Assembly: GCA_009602725.1 (NCBI GenBank)
Contig: WELB01000029.1
Coordinates: 92,845-156,844 of the forward strand
Length of the DNA: 64,000 nt
Source of the DNA: Spirogloea muscicola
Lineage: Eukaryota; Streptophyta; Zygnematophyceae; Spirogloeales; Spirogloeaceae
Direction of reading: 5' to 3'
Shown here: in pieces, positions 34,494 to 47,862 of the stretch
Position numbering within the stretch: position 1 is the stretch's first letter
Layout: each line of letters starts with the position of its first letter
The notes under the pieces: generated by a model
Database searches by the model: none
The model's input: only the letters and a program-made list of their open reading frames with translations
Told to the model about the DNA's origin: nothing
Position numbers and translations under genes: made by a program

Positions 34494-37400
34494 TCAGAAA
34501 TCAGCTTGGCCAGGTGCTCGGGGAAACGGGATAGCATCGCGGATGTTATCGACGCCAGTCGCAAACTGCACCAATCGCTCAAAGCCAAGGCCAAAACCTG
34601 CGTGGGGCACTGTACACACCGCGCAGATTCTTGAAGTGATATGAGCTCAAAGTCGAGAAAACCCAGTCCAGCTTGAAATGAGGTAATAGGAGAAAGCAAT
34701 ACCAGCAGGTTGATGTGTCTGCAGGCGGGCGGGGCACATGTGCTTTGACCTTCAATCATAGAGAATTTCAAAGACAAAGTATATTCGCAAACCGACACGT
34801 ATCGACAGAGATAGATGCTGAGATTTTTCAGAAAGAGCGGGGCCCTACCTGACCCAAAGCGCCGGAGGTCGAGGTACCACCAATATGCCTCCTTGTCCAG
34901 ACCATTTTCGACCAGCCGTCGCTCCAGGACATCGAGCCGCTCCTCGCGCTGGCTCCCACCAATCAACTCGCCAACCTGCCCAGTCGGGGGGTTGGAGTGC
35001 AGTGGCGAGCTTGAGTGCGTCAGGTCGTCAATCACGCACCTTGGCGCTGGAGTTTGCTCTATACTCTGACTTAAGCCTGGTTGTGCATCAGTCCATTCTC
35101 CTCTAAGTGTTCAGGATCCAGCAAGACTCTTGAGCCCCACAGCCTGTCAGGCCCCCAGTGACCTGGCAAAGCTTGGGCAAAGTTTCCTGCACGAGATTGT
35201 CAATGGCGTTCATACTCTTGGCACAAGCACGTCCATGGCCGCCACCGTTCTCCCATCGTCGTTTTCTCGCATATAGAATGCCTTGATGTCCTGCCGGCAC
35301 AGGGGAAACATTGAAAAGCATCAGGGCCGCCAGCCTTGCAACAAGCGCATCCTGGCGCAGCAAGCTAGACCAAGATCCAAAGGAAAGCTTCACTCATTCA
35401 CAATAATAAATTTGTTCTAGTCCATGCCTCCTTTCACAGCTAAGTACACAGTATGTAAGTTGCCATAGTAGCTACAATTGTACGGCCCAAACATACATTC
35501 CAGCCAAGGAACTGATAAGTATCTGACTAGACACATCAGCAACTGTTTGACAAGACAGGCCTGACACCCTTGGCAGAGACCATATAGCTGTAAGCCTTAG
35601 GCCCAGCATACCTTGGGGTAGTCTGTCACAATCACGGGCTGGTTCATGAACGCTTCCTCCGTGAGATACCGTTCGTGCTCACTCTGCAAGTCGCAGCCCC
35701 ACTCAACCTGCGCTTTGACCAACAACATCCAAGCTGTAAGGTTACCTCTGAACCTCCTGTTATGTACATGCTGTCTAATAGTAAGTGGATCGTCCAAGAT
35801 GGTGACCTGATATTGACACATGGACAAGATGTAACACATGCTGTCTGTGCACATAGACACAGCATACAGACACGAACATAGACACACAAACACACATACA
35901 GACACAAATGTCCACGGCATATAGATACATGGACACCAGATGTCAGCACCTTCATGCATATACAGACAGCACCAAGCTTCATGAGCATTCCTTCAAAAAG
36001 GCACTGTCACCCAGAAAGAGCAGTCACCTTAAATTCAAACTTGCCCTTGGCCTTCTTGAGAATCTCAACAGCATCTGTGTACGTTACGTGCACAAAGTTG
36101 CTGTCGGCCACTGCCTGAGGGCATACATTGTGGGCAGCCCAGTGAGTGATTAAACTGCTCAATGCTCGCAGACTGGTGTCACCAGAGCTTCATGTGCGTC
36201 CCATGTCGGTTCTTGACATCTTGACAAAAAGATTATGTCAATATGCCAAGGAAGTACGATAGGCGTGCTATGGTGCGTGCGCTTTAGCCTGAGCTTGGGC
36301 TTGCAACCGCACCCTCAGACGCGAGATGATGCCATTCTCCACGAACTTGTCAAAGAATTCCATGTCCTCCTTGCAGTGCTCCAGGACATACTGCACCTGC
36401 AATCTCAATGCAACAGAATAAAACCTCAATGCATCACAAGTAGCAAGAGAGGAGGATGCCTGCACTCCAGGCTGGTGACAGTCCCCTTCCATAGTCTGCT
36501 TCATGCACTCAATTGCAGACCAGGGGGTTTCACACACCACAAGAGCATGGTTCAACACCCAAAATTATGTGAAGCGTACCACATGCTTGAGGTATGCAGT
36601 TGCACATGCCATGTCATCCTGGAGGTCCGCAAATGCCAGCTCTGGCTCAATCATCTGCAGGTTGCGGCCAGACTGGAGCATGAGCTAGCTTAACAAACAC
36701 TCCCTAACTGTGAAGTCTTCAGACCCTCAATGTCATGCGATATACTGGTCACCTCAAATCTTGATGACTAATAGTGAGATACATGTAGTACAGGAAGGTG
36801 AGTCTTATCTATTGGCAAGTCATCTGATAGGTCAATGTCCAGCTTATTCACCAAAAGCTGGGTCAGCGTGCGTCACTCTTGTAAAGGCTTCCTACAGCAA
36901 CTCAGAAACTTTATATGACCTGAATATTTTGGAGGACACCTATCAAAGGACACATTATGCTGTCAATGGAACCATAGTCCTTACCCAGAATTCCGCAAGG
37001 TGACGGGATGTATTGGAATTCTCTGCTCGAAACGTTGGGCCAAATGTGTACACCTGCACTCTCAGCTATCAAGTGAGTGAAGCCAGACGCCAGGTGCACG
37101 TGCATCCATGTGGAGCAATGACAGAGGTTGACAATAAATTGCTGGACAATTGCTTTCTGTCTTCAAGAAGGGCACCACTGACGTCGTGCAGAGCACAAGC
37201 GTAGATCTCGGCGTTCAGCTGACCAGACACAGTCAAATACGCTGGCTTGCCAAAGAAGTCCTGTGTCCAGCGGCAAGACCACCAATTTGTCAACATTGCA
37301 GGATTTAGTCTTACAGTCATAACAGATTTGCTGTATACACAAAGACAGCTCCCCATGGAGTCGACTCAGATTGACTCCAGCCGCAATTGATCACCACAAA

Positions 37401-40145
37401 TTCGAAATATGAATATGGTGCCAGGTGTGGGTCATACTGGCGAGGTGTCATGAGGTCCAAGAGACATTACTTGCGAGAAATCAATTGTGCCATCCTCGGC
37501 CTTAGGTATCGTGCTGGCATCCTTGGTTGACTCAGAAATCTGCAAGTTTCCCCAGGAAAAGACGTAGGCAGATACTTAAGCCAGCAACTCTCAATATGCT
37601 CAATCAATGACCAGATCTAAGGAACGCGCAATTGAGCATGCATGCTACACTTTGCCACATGTGAGTGAGGGCAATGTAAGTCGGGGTTCAGGCACTAACC
37701 AGAGTGGTGACACAGAACTGCTCGCCGGCTCCCTCGCAGTCAGAGGCGGTGATGATGGGCGAAGCTACCCATGCGAACCCGCTGTCGTGGAAGAACTGGT
37801 GCGTGGCAAAGGCTAGGCTGGCCCTCACCCTGGAGACCTGCCCGGCTTACAGATATCAGTAGTCTCAATAGGCGCATTGACCAAATACTACTTGTTGAGA
37901 AACTTAATTACATTACAGGTGGCCCTCTGTCCACTTTCAAAGGTTGCCTTCATTCAAGGTGCAGGGTCGACACCTAATGAGGATAGTCAATGAGACCCTT
38001 GGACAAGAAGGAGGCGCGCGGTGCGCATGAATTGAAAGGGAGGCCAAATCCAGCCTTACAAATGTCCTTTTATCTGGGTAATGAGCTGGCTAAGGGGGAC
38101 ACTATTATCCCTGAGCTCCTTGGAGCAACTACATCGAGTCCAGGCTAGGTGGCGGCTCACCGCCCCCATGGTGTTGGTGCGAGGCCGTAGGTGGGCAATG
38201 GTGCGCAGAAACTCCATGGAGTGCCGCTTCTTCTGCAGTGGATACGTTGCCCCGTCGCTGGCGCCCACCTGGCCAGCATCTCCCAAGCAAGTCTTGGACA
38301 CCAGTCAATGTCATGATAAAGTGGTCTTGCCAGACAAGTGCCAGTGTCTATGTCACTGCCTCCTCATTAGCAGCTTCTCGACATGTGGCGGAGAACTGGG
38401 TACAGTACCTAGGCTTTGGCTCTGTAAGCACTCTAAATGCCACACACCCCAGTCCCTACATCAAAACCTGGGGCCTTGGCTGCACCGACTCACCAGCGTG
38501 AGCTTGGAGGCTTTGAGCTCCACTTTCTGCTTGGCTCCGGCGCTCTCCACGAGCAGGCCGACCACGGCAATGGCTGCACCCGTGGTCACTGCCCCGCTCT
38601 CAATCTGCGACACAGTCAGGATACTGCAGATGAGCAGAGGAGGCATGAACCCCTTCTCCGCCCTATGTAGTTCTGTTTTCCCCTTGAGATATGCAAGCTG
38701 AGCCTCCTCTCCTCCTCTCCTCTCCTCCTCCTCCTCCTCTCCTCCTCTCCAAGTACATGACTGAATGGACTCAGTAACTCGATGCCTGAAGAAGAAGATG
38801 CAGAGGCTGCATCTAAAAAGGAGCTGCAACATGGATATTGGCTGCCTGCTTATCGAACCTCACTATAACCTTCAGCGTCAGCGTTGACTACCACTTGCAG
38901 GCCAGAAAGCGAGGAACCGTCATTCAGCTGCCAGCACAAAGCCGCAATGCAAGATTAAAGTGGTGACTGCACCGCTCGGAGGGCTTGGGGTGGGAGGCAG
39001 TCCTAATTGAGCGTCTCACTTGTGACTGCGGCCGTGGCATATTAAGCCCTCTGAGTGGAGACTTGATGAGCTACAAAGATCCAATATCAGTGACCTTTTG
39101 AAGATCAAGAAAATTAGCATAGTGGAGCAAGCGGCTTGTACATCTAGGTCTGATGTTACTGTCCGGTGTGTGCGGACTTGGCAGATCTGGAAGTGATGGA
39201 ATGCAGCAAGCTTGCAGGAGCGTGCAAAACACCTCAATGAAGGTGAAGGCCTTCTGCATGCGCACGGTGCGTGCCCAGCCCCGCAGCGTCAGCTCCTGAC
39301 CGATGCGCGACAGGCCTTCGTCCTCACCACCCTGCACTAAGTGGCGATATGGACGAGCTCACAGAACTGAGGGGCCCCAAGGCACGCTTCCCAATCAACG
39401 CCTGCCTCAGTTTCAATTGTTTTTCAAATTGAGTCAGTTACAAAAAGTCCTCACCCGCCAGTTCCAGTATACGGTATTCTCCGCTGTGCATGGAGCTCAC
39501 CTTGATATCGGAGACCCGCAGCCGTCGTCGGAATTCGCGCCGCGAGGCCGGCTCACGCCCTGCTGGTGCATCTGGGCGCACTGCCGCTTCCTCCACGTTC
39601 TCAACTGCCAGCGGAGAGCCCTCAGCGAGCTTTGCGCATGGTGGGTTGGCCACCACCACTGCCCTGCTCGACTTCTGCTGGCAAGAAAACAGGGTTTAAG
39701 ATTTAGGTTTTAGGAGTTTCGGGGGTTAGGGTGTAAGGTTTAGGGTTTATGTATGTCGGCCAGGTAGGACGATGTTGAGCAGCACAGCACGGGAGGTGAT
39801 CAGGAACAGTGAGTAAGTGAAAAGGGTTATTGGTCTGAGTCAGGGGTCAAGGCTCGACCATAAGAGTGGAGGTTTAGTGAGGGGTTTTGGTGGGCTGCCC
39901 AAGAAGTGCCAGGTGCTCACCCAGGTGGCCAGTGGCAGCCTGCTGCGGCCGCGGGCTTGACAGAGGCCGCTGGCAAGCACAGAGCGGTTGGCGAGCTCCG
40001 CCGCCCGCCAGCGCTGCACTGCTCCAGCCGCATGCCCTGCTTCCAGAGCCACAAGAGTTGGTGGAGCTGAGCTCTTGAAAGTGAGGAGAGAGGAGTGCTG
40101 GGAGAGGGGGAGGGGTGGCAAGAACGAGAGCGCTTGCAGAAGCAT
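34494..40145 (-). CDS. Asparaginyl-tRNA synthetase, organellar type
   Basis: Class II aminoacyl-tRNA synthetase that charges tRNA-Asn. Exons (high to low): 40145-39921, 39677-39501, 39331-39233, 38927-38859, 38604-38494, 38268-38161, 37837-37700, 37539-37471, 37260-37183, 37053-36985, 36654-36583, 36396-36313, 36114-36028, 35707-35612, 35290-35216, 34975-34849, 34609-34494; total 599 residues. The OB-fold anticodon domain is [20 protein letters not shown] ... [14 protein letters not shown]. Class II signatures: [25 protein letters not shown], motif 2 [61 protein letters not shown], and motif 3 GFGLGFERL. The first two exons (about 134 residues, Ala/Ser/Arg-rich) would be a plastid/mitochondrial transit region; their linkage is the least certain part. 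Every intron but the last is phase 0. Confidence 0.9.
37985..38112 (-). repeat. LINE 3' UTR-only insertion in an AsnRS intron
   Basis: Matches 580-705 (the 3' UTR of the LINE at 684-1475) over about 120 bp, including gaattgaaagggaggccaa and gtaatgagctggctaagggg. It lies wholly inside the intron 37838-38160 with no LINE coding sequence. It is antisense-compatible with gene expression because it is intronic. Confidence 0.75.
39690..39755. repeat. Degenerate telomere-like tract (TTTAGGG type)
   Basis: gtttaagatttaggttttag and ggtttagggtttatg occur in the intron between AsnRS exons 1 and 2. Plant/green-algal telomere repeats are TTTAGGG, here heavily mutated. Confidence 0.6.
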
Positions 40146-40315
40146 GAGAGTGCAGGTGCAGAGGGAGAGCAGGGAGAAAGAGTAAGAGGAGGAGATACGA
40201 GATGGGAGGAGGTCATTGAGTCGATTGGGAGCATTGGAGAGGGAACAGGAGGAGAGAAGGGAGCAATGTGTGCAGAGGGGAGAGAAGAAGGGGGGGAAGG
40301 AGTAAGAGAGGGGGA

Positions 40316-41433
<1,118 letters not shown>

Positions 41434-41448
41434 AGTATGTAAAGCAGT

Positions 41449-41586
41449 ATGTTGGGAAGCAGGTATTCAGCGGCCAAGAGGCGCATGCCTGCGATCGCCG
41501 GGGAGGCGACCAGGCGCGCCGCGGCGGCAGCCCCCGCCATGGTGCCCAGCGCCGCCGCCTTGGCCACCACCTTAGCCGCCGCCTTA

Positions 41587-41618
<32 letters not shown>

Positions 41619-42250
41619 AGACGCCAGTTCCGCGGGGCCCACGCACAGGGCGCTCTCACTGGCGCCCCGGCGGCATGGCCAGCCGCCCTGGCTCGCCCTC
41701 GGGGGAGCGGCAGCACGAAAGTGGAGCTCCCCGCTGTCTCGCGCTGCAGCTGCGCGGGGGAGAGACAGCTCGTCCAATGTGAAGGCTTTGAGAGGCCAGC
41801 CTCTCCCAGCCACCAGTTAATCTGGCCGCGCTTGCTCTTTGAGAGGCCAGCCCAGCGAACGGAAAACCCACGAAAAGGATTTGTGAACAGAAAAGAAACG
41901 AGAGCAAGTGGGTCTCGCACTGCGGGAGGCTGTCCGGGCTCTTGGAGCGTCGGGCCACCGACACGCGCTCCCGCTCCGGGCGGGAAGCGTCCGTCTGGAG
42001 CCCGACGAACGCCCCTCACCGAGTCCCAGCTTCCCGCGTCCCGGGGGGCTCCGAAAACACAAACCAAGAAGCCCCCAACCTCCAGTCTACGAGACGCAGC
42101 TCCCGGCTCTCGCGCGCCGCGGCGGCGGCGGCGGCGGCGGAGGCGAACGCGGCGGCGCTCGCGGCGTCGTCGTCCCGCAGCCTCGCCCTCGTCCCTACTC
42201 ATCTGCGGGCGCCTCCCGGGCCATCCGACGCAGGACGCTCGCGACATCTG
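41449..42250. other. GC-rich region with Ala-coding repeat, gene unresolved
   Basis: Both strands are open across a GCC/GGC run (41580-41625). The minus reading MAGAAAAARLVASPAIAGM could be part of a transit peptide, and a plus reading starts near 41449. Neither shows a domain. A hairpin tail pair (aggccagcctctcccagcc and gagaggccagcccag) lies at 41785-41860. This is the divergent interval between AsnRS and the next plus-strand gene. Confidence 0.4.
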
Positions 42251-42544
42251 AAAGTTGTTACTTGACGATGACCTGAGCGCAATGGTCGCCTCGGAGCGGT
42301 CGAGTCGGGCTGGTTGGTGCCCTGCTCGATAATCCGTCAGGAGGTCGCAGGTGAGAGGCGCGGCACGCTTGGACCATGCCTTTGCGACATGGCTTGCTCA
42401 GCGGCCGTGACAGACAGGTTTCAGCATCTTTGTCTTGCACAAAAGGCCAGGGCAAGTGGCTGATCTCAGCGCGCTGCACGCCCAGGCGGCGAGCACATTG
42501 TCGTCTCAGCGGCGTGAGTGCTCTTTCGGCGGGGCTCAGCGGTC

Positions 42545-45500
42545 ATGGCTATCAAGCGGCGCAAGCGTAAATGCACGTCGTCCATTATCCGAAAGGCAGC
42601 GGTCAAAGACGCCCAGCAGACTACAGGTGCCACCACCTCAGCCCCTTCCACTTTGACAATGTCAGTTTCTTCCAATACAGTAGCACTGCAGCTCGTACTT
42701 GTCTGCTCTTTGATCAATACTTGCAACTTCCACTTAACACGTCTTACCATGAAAGGGACAGGGGGCCAGAGTCCCCCTATCGGAGCTGGCGAGGTGCTGG
42801 ATCCCTCTCCACCTGGCCACAGTGGCAAACGAGGGTGGCGAGCGACAACACCTGCCTCCTTGCCGTTCGTAGCTTCGCCAAACGCGGTCAAAGTCGTCAG
42901 GCAGGCTCGGAGCCAATGCAGGTCCAGGAGAAGGCTGAAGGTGCTGATGGATCTCTACAAGCCTCCACCGCCTCCAGACCAGCCCATTGATGATGCTTGC
43001 AGCGCCGAGGCAAGTGGACAGTGTGAACGCTGCAGGCCGTGGTCAGGGAAGAGGAGATGTTGCACCTTGCCTGACGCATTGAGGAACAGCTCCTCGGTTG
43101 GCAGCCAGTCACCGCCCGCGAGCTCGGTTGCCAAGGTTGTGCCACCAGCACCATCGTTTCCCCACGGTGGATGTCGACCACGCAGAGTGCAGCCAGATGG
43201 AAACAGCCCCCACATTGACAAGACAGCCCCGAATGCTCCAGAGCTACTCTGCTCGCTCCCCCTCACCTGCAAGCAGAGTCACTTGGACAAGGATGCTGAT
43301 TCCATAGCTCAGGTTGGTGGAGAAGATGTAAAGCTGCCAATCACCTTACCCCAGGAAATCAAGGAGGACTCAGTGGAGCTTGGAAAAGCGCAACTGGATG
43401 TCGCAGCTGCTGATGCACAGAAAGCTGAGGGCAAGCAAGCTAGCAAGCAAGGCGAGGAGGTGAACCTGCTCTGCTTGGAGGACGGCTTCCTCGCTGAAAC
43501 AGAGCCCAAACCTGTGATTGAGAAGGTGCTGTACACAGAATCGGATGCGGAGGCAAATTGCACTAACCCAGCTGACAGGAATACCAGTGGGACTACAGAC
43601 GAGAGAAGGCAACCAGATGAAGAAGCTGTGCTGCATGCTTTGCAGAGCGTAAACAAACTCATCGCAGAGGTATTCTGATACTTTCTACTACTTGACGCTG
43701 CCTGCTTCTACAGCCTTCGTACACCTACTTGTCAGCTCCATCAGCATCTGAGAATGGCCGACATGGACCTCTCACTTGGTGCTTGATTACTGGCAACTTT
43801 TACAGGCCGAGGAGCAGGCTGACGACAAGGCAATTTTTCAGCTAAATTGCATATCACCACAGCGCTGGTTGACGTTCTCGGCAGCATCCCAACGCAAGAA
43901 AGAGGCATGCACTGGACTATTCTTGAACTTATTTCTCTGCCACACTAATACTCTCCTTGAGAAGAGCCGGCTACGTCTTCTCTCCTTCCAAAAACCTCAA
44001 TCTCTGGCGCGCTTCCTGAGACTAACTAATAACAGACCCAGATCAGTCAAGCTTCAATATTGCAGTTGATAGCTTTGACTATGAGCTTCCAGATGCGTAC
44101 AGGTGACCAACTATATGAGAAATGAGGAACATGTCTTAACATCATTTGCGCAAGTTTCGCTGTCCACTTTATTGACTGACTTCCTCGTCATGGAGTGGGC
44201 AACAATCAGGGACTGACATGTAATATGCTCAATCTCTCGACTTTGTAGGCGGCGCTGGCCAAGTCAGGAGCTGCTCGAAAGCCAGGACATCAATGGCAGA
44301 AGCGGTTGACGTTCTCTGCTTCTGACGATTGCAGAGAGACTGAGTGTATACTTAGTCCTGGTAAGCTTCCCTCTACTTCAAGCAAGTCAGTGTAGTAAAT
44401 GGTGGCTCGAATGTCTGTGACTTTTACTTCAGGCCTTTTACGCCTTGTCCTCTCAAGCAGCCGCAATATGAAGCACGTAATTCTGAACAGGCTGAGATAC
44501 ATGCCATTGCATGCGTCGCTTTTGCTTGAGCTGCCATCATTGTAGAGTGTGCTACTACTTGATGGTCGCATCATGATGATGATGTTGCAATTGAGTGACA
44601 GAAGTTCAACCCCCAACTGCTTCATCTGCTCACACATCTGAAAAGGCGAGGACATTCACACTTGCTGTTGCAATCTTCTGCAGCCAAGCTTCTTGTTGAA
44701 GCAGCAACATCTTACCTTCACCTCCTGGACCCCCAAGGCACACGACTTGCTTGCCTTGCACATCTGAAGGCTAAGGCATGCCCTGTCTGTCTTGGACAGG
44801 CGCAGCGAAAGCTTTTGGACGTCTTTGACTTCTCTGACACAGAAACCATGTCACCTGTACGACTGCGCACTTCAAATGGACGTGCAAGTAAGTCCTCATG
44901 CAACGTCATAGAGGGAAAGAGTACAGTACATTGCCAATGGCGTAACATGGACTCCATAGTAGCCTTGTGAGTGAAGAAGGCCTGGTCAGACAGTGGCGAC
45001 ATGGATGACCCAGATGAGCTTGGCTAGGAGAGCTAACGCTTGGTCATCTCAACATGTCAGGGCTTCAAGCTTGGAGGCAGGACACACAAGCTGCTGGTGT
45101 GCTTGAGAATCAGTTGTCTCGTGGCCAACGCATGCTCAAACTGGCGCAGGAGGCGGCCTCTACGCTTGACAAGGTGCACCCGAGATATAGACCTCCCCTG
45201 AGAGCATGTCGATGCCATTGGTCAGCTGCATTCCAGTCAGGTGTCCAGCATGGCAGTAAGGCCCACTTCATGGTCAATCTGAGCAGCATAAATCAGTCTC
45301 TTCTGTTCAGGCTTTTGAAACGTCACAGAGCTCGAGAGAGGTGATGGAGCAAGGAGATCCTGAGCGCTCGGATAGGAGGGAGTCAGACCCGATTCCACTG
45401 CAGCATGAAGCTGAAATCACAGACCATAGCTGGTCATTGACCAATATAGGAATTGGTGGGCATTGGAAGCCACAGCACGAGGGAGTGAGAGAAAATGATA

Positions 45501-47304
45501 CTCCGACAACAGCCAGTGAAGACCAGCTTACACAAAGTAGCAACATTGACTTGGACCTTGGGGCAGGCTCAAACCCAGAGGGCAATGTCATGGAGGACAG
45601 CAACATCACTGGTTCATTAGCTTCGCAAGTTGCTCCAGCCACACTACCCTTACCTGGCAGCTCACCCTTGACCAGTGCCTGTCATCAGGCAAGACACGTA
45701 TCCCAAGTACGTCGGAAGTGCTTCGGTCTTTGGCTAACAGCACCACTTGGCCATCTCTTTCCTTCTGCTTGGAGCAAGTAGACCTTTGGTACATATCTTG
45801 ACAAAGCATTTCCTTTTCTTTCTTCTTTACAGCAGGACCCAGCATTGTTGCTACATCCGCAACCCTTCCAATGTGCTCAGTCACCCTCCCCCCCTGCATC
45901 TCCAGCTCACACAGGCATCTGTGTCACACTACCCCCTCGGTCGCCTTCACCCAGAAACAGGCGGCAACAAAAGCAGACTCCTCCAAAGTCTGTCAAGGGT
46001 ATTCTCAAGGTATAATCAAGATACACCATGTCACATAGTTCCAATAAGATGCCAACTTGCAGTGCACGCATTGTAGTATGTATTAAAAGTGCTCCTGCAT
46101 GCCCGAGTGGACCTGCTGATTGCAGAGGATCTGTTTGAGATGATCGTTTCTTCGTGTACAGACTTCCCAATCTTGCCAGGGATATTGCAAGAATCATGCG
46201 AAGATGTCTGAGCGAAGCATGGACCACTCGAAGCATCAGCTTATGCTTGCTGACAAAGCCAACACCATTCTCAAGGAGGAGCTACATCACTTAAGAGAAG
46301 CGGTGCAGATTTGGGCGTTGCCTTTGTTGACTGAGGCTAATGCTTACAAAAGGGTAAGTTGTTGCTCTGATGACACCTTCAGTCGTACTGGGTAATTGCC
46401 TGAAAGGTCAGTAGTAGACATGAGACTGTCATGTGGCATAGGTAACTGTTACACAGCAGCCGTTGTTACTGCACTACAGCTTCACCAGCCCCCAATGATG
46501 GGCAGATGAGTTGTTCGGGGAGATTTGTCTTCAGAATGTTCTTTGTCTTGGGACCAGTAAGCCCAAGGCCTTTCCGTAAGTTAGTCTAGCAAGGCACTTA
46601 GCTCCTGTCTTTGCAGCTGCTGCCATCTTGGAAACTAGCCTCTTTGTTTGTAGCTCTCCATGCTTACGAGCAAACATGACTCTATGGACCAGGTTTCTAC
46701 ACTCCTGTCCAGATCTAAGTTACAGGAGGCAACTGCACAGCGTTACTTGTCCAAGATTGCTCGGTCTTCTGACCACTTTTGCCGGCTTGTGGTTAGTATC
46801 AGTCTCCCACAACATAAGATACTGCAACTCTACATCTCATGAACGTACTTTGTGACTGAGCAAGACCAGCACTGACAAGGTCGCCCAACTATCGATATTA
46901 AGCCATTGTATTCCTCGTGATGCCAAGAATGTGTGATCTGAGCTGATCACTTGACTACTGACATACTCGTCATTCAGAGTCAAAAGCAACCCCGGACGCC
47001 TAAAAAGCTGCGTTTTGCTGATGATGCTGGCTTAGAACTTTGCCAGATCCACACGATTGGCGAACATGTGAGCATATAAGGCCTCCAAGATTGCACGGCA
47101 TGATTTGCATCTCTCTCTATTTCAACCATAGAATAGGTCTTGAAACACAATTGCCTGAGGGGAGTCCTCTTAATGAGAACGACATTTATAGGCAGAGGCA
47201 TCGCCTCACCTTAGTCCAGCCTAGCCTTGACATGCACTCATACTTGCATTGGTCTGCACAGGTACAATTTGATTTGAAGAAGCCGCCAGATATTTGTAGT
47301 TGAG
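42545..47304 (+). CDS. Unrecognised multi-exon protein with possible PP1-docking motifs
   Basis: I do not recognise a known family. The basic start MAIKRRKRKCTSSIIRK opens a frame to 43669 (donor gtattc), then a series of likely exons: 43806-about 43905 (CISPQRWLTFSAASQRKKEA), about 44042-44102 (FNIAVDSFDYELPDAY), 44249-44350 (WQKRLTFSASDDCRETE), 44680-44888 (LLDVFDFSDTETMSPVRLR), 45320-45709, 45831-46009 (TPPKSVKGILK), 46163-46352 (a helical stretch, ADKANTILKEELHHLREAV), 46654-46793 (LQEATAQRYLSKIARSSDHF), 46979-47067 (TPKKLRFADDAGLELCQIH) and 47263-47304. Exon joins in the middle are not resolved. KKLRFAD and KRLTFSA fit the RVxF-type docking motif for protein phosphatase 1, and GILK ahead of a KKxxFAD site is seen in several chromosomal PP1 scaffolds. 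Function is otherwise unknown. Confidence 0.55.
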
Positions 47305-47649
47305 TGGACCCCCTTTTAGCCTTCTTAGTGCATGTCAGATCAGCCTGCAAGCCTATTGAGCTTGCAAGTGCCAAATCGGTCACTGCTTTAAGAATTTGCC
47401 TTGTCAAGCATTCTTTAGTCCTGATATCGAAATCCTTGAGCTAGAGAGAACCAATCAAACATGAGGGGTGAAGCACATGCACGTTTGCAAGCGGAGATCT
47501 GTGATAAGCAGACGGATAGCAGTACTTTGCTTACTTCGATGTTCGTAGAGCGTGCAGTAATGTATTCCAAGGCAGTGGAGCAGAGCATAGGTCGAGGTCA
47601 TTGAGTGCCTCCTTGCTGACGTCTTGGAGACTAGTATCTCTCCTTCCGA

Positions 47650-47715
47650 CCATTTCAGACCCTGTACATTCCTTTGGGCTGGCCTCTCACAGCCGTTGCT
47701 GCAACTTGGAAGAGC
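47650..47715 (+). repeat. Solo hairpin tail
   Basis: cctttgggctggcctctcac plus agcc, ending in ttggaagagctg, the same distal end as copies at 31128 and 60118 (reverse complement). It lies between two convergent genes. Confidence 0.7.
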
Positions 47716-47862
47716 TGTTTCCTTTAATAAGCAAGCCATCAGCCATTACATGTTTTACTGAAGCTCCAGAATTCTATGGAACTTTATATTTGCTTCTTAC
47801 ATGAGCACCTGTGAACTGGAGGAAATAATGTCAACGTTGGCACAGCGTCGCCCCTATGAAGT

